Below are positions 57,069 to 64,000 of a stretch of 64,000 bases of DNA, piece after piece. The position numbers and the translations under genes are program-made. The notes under the pieces were generated by a model. The model saw nothing but the letters and a program-made list of their open reading frames with translations. It did not search any database and had not been told where the DNA came from. Origin of the DNA: an uncultured Clostridia bacterium (lineage in GTDB: Bacteria; Bacillota; Clostridia; Christensenellales; Borkfalkiaceae); contig CANQWN010000007.1 in assembly GCA_947627575.1 (NCBI GenBank), forward strand, positions 45,909 through 109,908. Reading direction: 5' to 3'. Positions within the stretch are counted from its first letter, which is position 1. Every line of letters begins with the position of its first letter.

Positions 57069-59822
57069 TTAAAGCCTGCTGATGTACTCGTCATAGTACT
57101 TGCTGATATCATCCCAAGCGGACTGCATATAAGCCTGCAACGTGTTGTCGCCCCACTTATTTACTTCTGCAAGAGCCGCGTCTGCGTCAGCGGGAACGAC
57201 ATGCGAAGAACCTATCGAAAGGGTTACGTTCGCGCCGTAGCCGTAGGAAAGCAAACCTATAACATAGTTGGAAGTATCGGAACCGTTACGGAACATGTTG
57301 TTCTGCAAGGTAGGGATGTAGTCGCCGTCGGATATATCGTTAGCGTCGGTAGGCGCATAGGGAAGGGTGGAAGGCATAATGGTGTACCAGTACTGGTTGC
57401 CCTTATCGCCGTAGCCGCCGTTATCTATGGTTACCCAAACGTGACGGAGAGTGTTGTTGTTAAGCGCTACCGCTACAATGTTCTGACCAACTTTTACGCG
57501 GTCGGGAGTGCACTGCGCTTCGAAGCCCTGATCCTTGTTACCGATGGGAAGCGCGCCGCCTACAACGCCACGTGCATAGTCCGTGTAGGAAAGTACGAAG
57601 CCGCCGGTGTTGCTGGAGCTCCAGCTGTTGGTGTCCTGCGCTTTGCCAAGGGTGAAGCCGTTAACTTCCTCGCCGAGGAATGCCTTCATGGAATTGGTGG
57701 ATATGGTAGGAACCTGTCTGCCGTTGTAGAAGGTACCTTCATAAACTTTGTTCTTGTAGATGAAGTAATTACCCTTGTTCGCTTCATTTACGGTGTACTG
57801 ATCGGAACCCTCTTCCTTATAAGCTACGTTCGCAACATTTACGTCCGTCTTTTCGGTAGCATACCAGAAGCCGTTGGTGCCGGCAGCGTTTTCCGCCATA
57901 GGACCGTACGTCATAAGGATCTGACCGTCGTTGGAGAAGAAGTAATCGATAAACGCGAGGATAGCCGCAAGTTTTTCGGGCTGGCCTTCGCATACGTTAC
58001 GAGGTACGCAGAAGCCGCTATCCTTGGTGGAACGCCAGCTTTCGGTGAATCTCATAATCGTTTCGTGCGAGCCGTTGCCGTCAACGTCCCATACGGAAAC
58101 GGGGGTTACGATAGGCGCGAAGTTGTAGTTTGAGTTGATAATCTGCGTGGCCGTACTGCTAGCCGGTTTCACGCCGGTGTTGGTGCTATCCACCCAGATA
58201 TCGGACTTGGTAGCCTTACCTTCGGCGTAGAAGCCCCACTTGGTCTGCGTCTGCGAATAATCGTGCAAGGACCATGCTTCGCAGGTGTTGGTGGTTTTAT
58301 CGTTGCTGTATATCGAAGTGGAACCGCCGGAAATCTGTTCGGTGTTGTAAAGCCCTTCGGTTACCAGCGCGTTGGCTTTGTTGATGAAGTCGTAAGTTTC
58401 CTTATTCTGACGCGCGTCGTGAAGTTTGCCGTCCTTATCGATATAGCCGTACTGCAGGCGGGATTCAAGACCGCGCACGCCGTACAGTTCGCCGACGAAG
58501 GAAATTACGTCGTTGGATCTGTCGGAACGCTTATTTTCACGTGCGGACAAGCCGTACAGGAATTTATCGGGGGTCTGGGTGCCCAGAACTTCACCGCCGC
58601 TGGCAACTACGCAACGGCAGAACGCTACGTACAAGTCAACGTCCCATGCGGCGTATGCGCTGTTGAATACATCCGAACGGGTGGTATAGAACTTGGTGCC
58701 GTCTTCCTTGGTGTAAGCAACGTCGATATAAGCGCGAAGAATTTCGGTAAGCTGTTTGCCGTTAACCGCGCCCTGCTTTGCGTTTATAGCGTAGTTCTGC
58801 AAATCAACGATGTTGCCGCTTTCGCCGCTGTAAGTTGCGCCCGCGGCTGCCTTTACGGCTGCGCCCAAAGGAGTGGTATCGTCCTTTGCCGCCGCCAAAG
58901 CCTTGTCGTAGTCTATCTTTACATTTACGGTTGCGGGGGTAGAACCAAGATCTTTCTTTACGGCTGCGCCGGTGGAATCAAGCGATTCGGGGTTGGTGGT
59001 CTCTATCGTCCAGCTGCCCGTCTTGCCCATGTAGGATTCAACCGAGCTCTTGGTGCCGTCTATTGCGCTACCGTTTACACGGCCCGCGCCCTGCTTTGCG
59101 GCTGCCTGTGCGGCGAAGGTTGTACCGTCCTTGGTAAGCGCGTCGTCAAGCAACAGCTTTGTCCATTCCTTCTTGGTAAGAACGTATTTTTCGATATCGT
59201 TGTAACCGTCGAAGTAAGGTGCGTAGTACATTGCGCCCGATTCCGTATTGGAAGTAAGGGACATGTAAACGAGGGGGTTGTTCTGAAGGAACGCCTTGTA
59301 GTTGGGCATGTAGTCGAGATAAAGGCTGAGGTCAAGCCACAGGTTTTCGTTGCCTTCTGCAAGCCCGGTGGAAACTATGGTGTCCGCGCCGCCCGTGATG
59401 ATGTCGTAAGCCTTGTTGTCGATTTCGTGGTTTTTGATAGCGTCTTCGATTTGGGGAGCGCCTTTTCTCTTCTGGAACTTATCGGTGAAGTTTACCTTAA
59501 GTTCGTCTTCCAAAGCCTGCCATGCGGGCTTAAGGCTGTCGCTGGTGTAATTCTTGCCGTCGGGAAGAGTTACCGAACCGGAAATAAGGTCCGTGGTGAA
59601 GGTGATCTGCCTCGTGCTCTTTTCATGGCCAACGTTCATGTTGAGGTTAAGCCCGTCGGCATACTTAAGCTTACCGTTTTCGTCGGTGGATACGGCGAGA
59701 ACTTCCTGCGAAGCCTTTAACTTCTTGGGCTTTTTCTTGCCGCACGCCGCGAAAGGTATAGCCATCGTGCCTGCCATAACTACCGCAACGGCAGCCATGG
59801 CAATTTTCTTGTATTTGTTCAT
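57069..59822 (-). CDS. Carbohydrate ABC transporter substrate-binding lipoprotein, unusually long (917 aa)
   Basis: FAAC lipobox; WRSTKDSGFCVPRNVCEGQPEKLAAILAFIDYFFSNDGQILMTYGP; upstream of two permeases. Confidence 0.85.
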   Translation of the reverse strand: MNKYKKIAMAAVAVVMAGTMAIPFAACGKKKPKKLKASQEVLAVSTDENGKLKYADGLNLNMNVGHEKSTRQITFTTDLISGSVTLPDGKNYTSDSLKPAWQALEDELKVNFTDKFQKRKGAPQIEDAIKNHEIDNKAYDIITGGADTIVSTGLAEGNENLWLDLSLYLDYMPNYKAFLQNNPLVYMSLTSNTESGAMYYAPYFDGYNDIEKYVLTKKEWTKLLLDDALTKDGTTFAAQAAAKQGAGRVNGSAIDGTKSSVESYMGKTGSWTIETTNPESLDSTGAAVKKDLGSTPATVNVKIDYDKALAAAKDDTTPLGAAVKAAAGATYSGESGNIVDLQNYAINAKQGAVNGKQLTEILRAYIDVAYTKEDGTKFYTTRSDVFNSAYAAWDVDLYVAFCRCVVASGGEVLGTQTPDKFLYGLSARENKRSDRSNDVISFVGELYGVRGLESRLQYGYIDKDGKLHDARQNKETYDFINKANALVTEGLYNTEQISGGSTSIYSNDKTTNTCEAWSLHDYSQTQTKWGFYAEGKATKSDIWVDSTNTGVKPASSTATQIINSNYNFAPIVTPVSVWDVDGNGSHETIMRFTESWRSTKDSGFCVPRNVCEGQPEKLAAILAFIDYFFSNDGQILMTYGPMAENAAGTNGFWYATEKTDVNVANVAYKEEGSDQYTVNEANKGNYFIYKNKVYEGTFYNGRQVPTISTNSMKAFLGEEVNGFTLGKAQDTNSWSSSNTGGFVLSYTDYARGVVGGALPIGNKDQGFEAQCTPDRVKVGQNIVAVALNNNTLRHVWVTIDNGGYGDKGNQYWYTIMPSTLPYAPTDANDISDGDYIPTLQNNMFRNGSDTSNYVIGLLSYGYGANVTLSIGSSHVVPADADAALAEVNKWGDNTLQAYMQSAWDDISKYYDEYISRL

Positions 59823-59883
59823 ATCTTTCTCCTTTAATTATTTTTTGTTTAAAAGCGGATAACCGCATTAACAACTATTTTTA

Positions 59884-60810
59884 TTATTCCTTTACGCCGC
59901 CCATATTTACGCCTTTGGCGAAATACTTTTGTATGAACGGATAAATTACAAGTATGGGGATTATCGCAAGGATAACCATCGAATAAACAACGGATTCGCC
60001 GCTGAACGGGTTTCTCCAACCGCTTTCGGAAGTATCCAGCGGGTGGATAAGTCCCGTATTCTTATCTATGAAGTCCCTTATATAAACCTGTACGGGCCAC
60101 GAATAGTTCCTTTCGGGCATTACGCGCATCGCCCAGAAGTAGCCGTTCCAACGGGAAATCCCGAAGAACAGCGCAACCGTAGCTATCGTCGCTTTGCTCA
60201 TGGGGATGTACACTTTGGTAAGTATCTGCATTTCGGTTGCGCCGTCTATCCTCGCCGCTTCCTCTATTTCGGAAGGCACGCCCTCGAAAGAGTTACGAAG
60301 GAGGATTATGTTGGTGGCGTTCATACCCATTGCAAGCACAACCAACCATTTAAGGTCTATCTGCTGCCAGTTGGATTTGCCCGCGATGCTTGCCATTATG
60401 TTACCGGTTGCCTGATAGTTGAGATATTGGGGAACTATACCTGCGGCAAACCACATTGTGAATACAAGGAAGAAGTTGAAGCCGTGGCGGCCCAACAGCC
60501 TCTTTTTGGAAAGGGCGTATGCGCCGAGTATGGAATATATCAAACACCAGATGGTGCCCACAAATGCAAGGAAAAGCGTGTTTGCGTAGTTTACCCAGAA
60601 CATATTTCTGTTGAACGCGTATTTGAACGCCTCGCCCTGCACGCCCATGGGCCACAGGATAACTTTACCTTGTAAAACCGCCTCGTTAGAGCTGAATGCG
60701 GAACCTATCGCGTAAAAGAAAGGATATACGCACATAACCGCAAACACAATAAGAAGTACGTAAGCTATGATTTTGAAAATCAGCTCGGAAACTTCCATTT
60801 TACGTTTCAT
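59884..60810 (-). CDS. Carbohydrate ABC transporter permease (LplC/YtcP type)
   Basis: EEAARIDGATEMQILTKVYIPMSKATIATVALF; C-terminal YPFIQKYFAKGVNMGGVKE. Confidence 0.94.
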   Translation of the reverse strand: MKRKMEVSELIFKIIAYVLLIVFAVMCVYPFFYAIGSAFSSNEAVLQGKVILWPMGVQGEAFKYAFNRNMFWVNYANTLFLAFVGTIWCLIYSILGAYALSKKRLLGRHGFNFFLVFTMWFAAGIVPQYLNYQATGNIMASIAGKSNWQQIDLKWLVVLAMGMNATNIILLRNSFEGVPSEIEEAARIDGATEMQILTKVYIPMSKATIATVALFFGISRWNGYFWAMRVMPERNYSWPVQVYIRDFIDKNTGLIHPLDTSESGWRNPFSGESVVYSMVILAIIPILVIYPFIQKYFAKGVNMGGVKE

Positions 60811-60828
60811 ACTATTTATATCCTCCTT

Positions 60829-61887
60829 TTAGTACAGCGATACGTCGCTTGCCTTGCGTGCAACCGCGTTTGCGCCGAGAACGAGAACCATACCCATAAG
60901 GTTGTTCATCATTTCCGCCGCCATACCTATTGCGTCGCCCTTTGCGTTTGCGTACGTTGCAACGATATCCGCAACTTCGTAGTTGCTGATGGTGTTGCTT
61001 TCATACAACAACAGGTAAACCTTTTCGTAGCCTACGGAAAGCAAGCCGCCTATCTTCATAATAAGCATTATTACGACGGTTGAAAGTATGCCGGGAAGCA
61101 CAACGTAACGCATCTGCGCCATCTTGCCCGCGCCGTCTATCTGCGCCGCTTCATATGAAGTGGGCGATACGGCGATAACGGCGGCGAAGAATACTATACT
61201 GTCGTAACCGGCGTGTTCCCAAAGTTCCGTAACTACGTACAGGGTACGGAAGTACCTCGGCGAGAACAGAAGCCCGTTTGCAATCGCGTCCTTGAATTCG
61301 GTATTGTTGCCGGCAAGAAGAAGCAGGAAACGGGATACTATACCGGGGTTACCGCTGCCGATGGGCTGGGCGCGGAACAGCGCCAGCGTAAGGGTAGTGA
61401 TAACGACGGTGGACATGAATTTGGGAAGGTAAACACAAACCTGCAGTACAGACCTTAAAATGTTGGAACGCACTTCGTTGAAGAACAGGGCGAGTATTAT
61501 AGGCATCGGGAAGCCGAACAACAGGTTATAGAACGACAATGCGAACGTGTTCCTGAAAGCCTTCCAGAAAGTGGGGGCTTCGGGACCGCTGATTATCGTC
61601 CTGAAGTTGGTTAAACCCGTCCATGCCTTATCCAGAACGTCGCCCGTTCCGGACGTATCCTTGAAAACGGCGATAAGCTCGTACATGGGCATGTATTTCC
61701 ATAACAGATATACAAGCATCATGGGTACGAGCATAAGATACAGACGCCAATCTTTCAGGATTGTCAAACCCGTAGTTTTCCAACGGTTGCGCTCGGTCTG
61801 ATCCCTTACCTGCTGTTCGGCGGACATTGAATACGTGCCCGTCGCCTCGTCGTAGATAAGGAAGTCGTCGCATTTGAGTTTGAACAT
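60829..61887 (-). CDS. Carbohydrate ABC transporter permease (LplB/YteP type)
   Basis: YEAAQIDGAGKMAQMRYVVLPGILSTVVIMLIMKIGGLLSVGYEKVYLLY-like. Confidence 0.94.
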   Translation of the reverse strand: MFKLKCDDFLIYDEATGTYSMSAEQQVRDQTERNRWKTTGLTILKDWRLYLMLVPMMLVYLLWKYMPMYELIAVFKDTSGTGDVLDKAWTGLTNFRTIISGPEAPTFWKAFRNTFALSFYNLLFGFPMPIILALFFNEVRSNILRSVLQVCVYLPKFMSTVVITTLTLALFRAQPIGSGNPGIVSRFLLLLAGNNTEFKDAIANGLLFSPRYFRTLYVVTELWEHAGYDSIVFFAAVIAVSPTSYEAAQIDGAGKMAQMRYVVLPGILSTVVIMLIMKIGGLLSVGYEKVYLLLYESNTISNYEVADIVATYANAKGDAIGMAAEMMNNLMGMVLVLGANAVARKASDVSLY

Positions 61888-62015
61888 CGAAAAAATCCCT
61901 CCATATCACTTAATAAGTATAAGTAATTATTTGTAATGCGGAAAACCGCTTATTACCGTCTTTATATAATGCCGCGTTTTGCGCTTTGACGGGGCTTAAC
62001 CCCGCGCCACGGAAA

Positions 62016-62711
62016 TTATTTATATTCTTCGTCGCCCTTCTTGCGGAGGATGGACATTGTTTCTTCGTCTATTTCCACAGGCTCGTCCCCGAACTCGTCG
62101 CGGCGCATCTTTTCGCGCCGTTCCGCGTCAAGCCGCAACAGGTAATGCTTTTGGTCTTCAAGCATACCGTCCAACTTGCGGAACACCAGCAAAAGCACTA
62201 TAGCCATTGCGAGGGATATAAGCCCGAACATATAATCGAGGACGTTTGATAAAAGCGCTTTGAAGAAACTTGCGCCGTTCACTATCGCGAACATCGCGCT
62301 TGTGCCCAACGTGGTAAGCAACCAGCCCAAAAACGCGAAAAGCACGGTGAAATACCATTTGCCCGCTATCTTCTCCTTGCCCATGAACTTAACCATAAGC
62401 AACAGAAGCATTATAAACGAAAAACCTACCGAATAGCAAAGGTAACTTTGCCAAACGCGGGTGCTGTTGATAAGGCTTATCAGTATTCCGTCGCCCACGG
62501 CGTAGAACACGCTTACCCAGCCCCAGCGCATCATTATCAGCAACGTTATCGGCACCGTCAACGTGAAAGTGTATATGTTGCCCATTACGCCGAACCATTG
62601 TATTGCGTAATGCGCAAGTAAATCGAAAACAACAAGTATCGCCGCAAACAAAAACAAATCGGTAAGGCGGTACTGCCGCAAAGAAATTAATCTTGAACCG
62701 TTTTTACGCAT
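62016..62711 (-). CDS. Uncharacterised multi-TM protein (ECF S-component-like topology)
   Basis: RLTDLFLFAAILVVFDLLAHYAIQWFG..PITLLIMMRWGWVSVFYAVGDGI, 5-6 TM. Confidence 0.7.
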   Translation of the reverse strand: MRKNGSRLISLRQYRLTDLFLFAAILVVFDLLAHYAIQWFGVMGNIYTFTLTVPITLLIMMRWGWVSVFYAVGDGILISLINSTRVWQSYLCYSVGFSFIMLLLLMVKFMGKEKIAGKWYFTVLFAFLGWLLTTLGTSAMFAIVNGASFFKALLSNVLDYMFGLISLAMAIVLLLVFRKLDGMLEDQKHYLLRLDAERREKMRRDEFGDEPVEIDEETMSILRKKGDEEYK

Positions 62712-62870
62712 ATATCTAAATTCAGCACACTTTTTCGCGCTGCATAATGTTACATTTTTACATTTAGCTTAATCATTATAACATACGGTTTTTTAAAAAT
62801 CAATAGTTTTTTAATTGTTTCACAAAAAAATTTATGATATAATTTACGTGTAGGCGAAAAAGGACGAAAT

Positions 62871-63806
62871 ATGGATATTATCAATGTAACCCCGCAGGAC
62901 AACTTGCGGAAGATATTGGGGAGCTTGTCCTCCCCCACCACAATATATCTGGAAGAGGGCGTATACCGCGTGAAGGCGGAAATCGCGCAAAGCGGCGTTA
63001 CGCTTATTGGCAAAAACCGTGAAACAACCGTTATAGTTTACGACGATTACGCGCGTAAAATGCATACGGACGGGCGGGAATACAATACTTTCCGCACTTA
63101 CACCCTGTGCGTTTGCGGCGACGACGTAAAACTTAAAAACCTTACGGTGGAAAACAGCAACAAGCGCCCGGAGGAAGTTGGGCAGTGCGTAGCCCTTTCG
63201 GTGAACGGCAAAAATTTCAGCGCGGAAAACTGTTGCTTCCGCTCTACGCAGGATACGCTGTTCCTCGCGCCCTTCCCGGACGATCTGGTAACGCGTTACC
63301 GCGGGTTTATACCGCGCGGACAGCTGTATATGGAAGGCGGGGCGGTTTCCGCGTTTAAAAATTGCGAAATTTGCGGCTCGGTGGATTTTATTTTCGGCGG
63401 CGGGGAAGGGTATTTCCTCAACTGCACGCTTGTTTCCGTTCAGGACGCGCGCGGCAAGGGCTATGTAGCCGCGCCCTGCCACCCGCTTGAATGTGCGCGC
63501 GGGTTTGTGTTCTTTAACTGCGAATTTGCCGGCGGCGGCGCGGAAAAGGGCAGCGTTTATCTTGCGCGGCCGTGGCGGGATTACGGCAAGTGCGAATTTT
63601 TGAATTGCAGGCTGGGCGGGCATATCGCCCCCGCCCTGTTCGACCCGTGGAACGATACGAGGCGGGACCTTACGGCGAGGTTTTGTTACGCAAATCTTTA
63701 CGGCTCGGAAATAAAGCCGGCGAGCTGGGGCGTGCAACTTGCCGCGGACGGCGCGGAAAGCCTTGCCGAAAGGTGCGGCGAAATAGAAAAAATCTTCTTC
63801 GGATAA
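62871..63806 (+). CDS. Pectinesterase (CE8)
   Basis: IYLEEGVYRVKAEIAQSGVTLIGKNRETTVIVYDDYA, RSTQDTLFL, GSVDFIFGGGEGYFLNC, YLARPWRDYGKCEFLNC. Confidence 0.92.
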   Translation: MDIINVTPQDNLRKILGSLSSPTTIYLEEGVYRVKAEIAQSGVTLIGKNRETTVIVYDDYARKMHTDGREYNTFRTYTLCVCGDDVKLKNLTVENSNKRPEEVGQCVALSVNGKNFSAENCCFRSTQDTLFLAPFPDDLVTRYRGFIPRGQLYMEGGAVSAFKNCEICGSVDFIFGGGEGYFLNCTLVSVQDARGKGYVAAPCHPLECARGFVFFNCEFAGGGAEKGSVYLARPWRDYGKCEFLNCRLGGHIAPALFDPWNDTRRDLTARFCYANLYGSEIKPASWGVQLAADGAESLAERCGEIEKIFFG

Positions 63807-63808
63807 AA

Positions 63809-63845
63809 AAAGCGCGCCCGCGGGTTTTCCGCGGGCGTAATTTTG
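63809..63845 (+). terminator. Intrinsic terminator downstream of pectinesterase
   Basis: GCGCCCGCGGGTTTTCCGCGGGCGTAATTTT. Confidence 0.6.
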
Positions 63846-63926
63846 CCCCGTAAAGGGAAATTTGGCAACAATGCGCAATTTTGCGCGGGTTGCGGCGAAA
63901 AATAAAAAAAGCGGGTCGGCGGTAAG

Positions 63927-64000
63927 TGAAGTGAACCCCAAAGTTTGGACAAAAATTTAATAATCAGATTTGAGAATGAGTTCTGTATTGTACAGGGCTC
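63927..64000 (-). mobile_element. Right end of an IS3-family (IS150-like) insertion sequence, truncated
   Basis: Terminal IR TGAAGTGAACCCCAAAGTTTGGACA plus C-terminus of transposase OrfB. Confidence 0.85.
63964..63999 (-). CDS. IS3-family transposase OrfB, last 11 codons
   Basis: Minus-strand translation SPVQYRTHSQI*, the hallmark OrfB C-terminus (..LSPVQYRT..). Confidence 0.85.
   Translation of the reverse strand, partial: SPVQYRTHSQI

Noticed and set aside
58263-59720. 485-aa plus-strand ORF
   Set aside because: Antisense to the solute-binding protein gene; no SD and no recognisable domains
62844-63941. 365-aa minus-strand ORF
   Set aside because: Antisense to pectinesterase and runs into the IS3 terminal repeat
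1-64000. CRISPR arrays, rRNA and tRNA genes
   Set aside because: No regularly spaced direct repeats, no rRNA signature and no TTCRANNC-plus-acceptor-stem cloverleaf recognised by eye; a tRNAscan/minced run would be decisive

Overview
64-kb chromosomal window that looks like a Clostridia-type member of the Bacillota (inferred from gene order, an N-terminally extended L27 and sigma-A-type promoters). The first ~45 kb is mostly housekeeping genes on the minus strand: hisS, hslUV, trmFO, topA, dprA, comM-like, rplS, rnhB, rbgA, trmD-rimM-khpA-rpsP-ffh-ylxM, rseP-dxr-cdsA-uppS-frr-pyrH, tsf-rpsB, ruvX, and rplL-rplJ-rplA-rplK-nusG-secE-rpmG. On the plus strand are a radical-SAM pair and rplU-rpmA. 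The right third (about 45-64 kb) is accessory: two tandem Cys-repeat/GLUG-like surface lipoproteins, an AraC regulator, and a pectin-oligomer locus (GH105, GH28, pectinesterase, complete Lpl/Msm-type ABC importer plus five uncharacterised membrane proteins). The window ends inside an IS3-family element. The most interesting items are: (1) a ~430-nt, promoter- and terminator-bounded, highly structured candidate ncRNA at 18.2-18.66 kb; (2) two independent 'short XRE regulator divergent from membrane protein' modules whose palindromic operators sit exactly in the 17-bp promoter spacer; (3) at least four genes whose -10 box lies 6-7 nt before the ATG with no Shine-Dalgarno, implying leaderless mRNAs; (4) an extended L27 with no adjacent prp protease gene; (5) a pectin locus whose enzymes appear to be cytoplasmic. 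No tRNA, rRNA or CRISPR array was recognised. All assignments come from reading the sequence; no database search was run.
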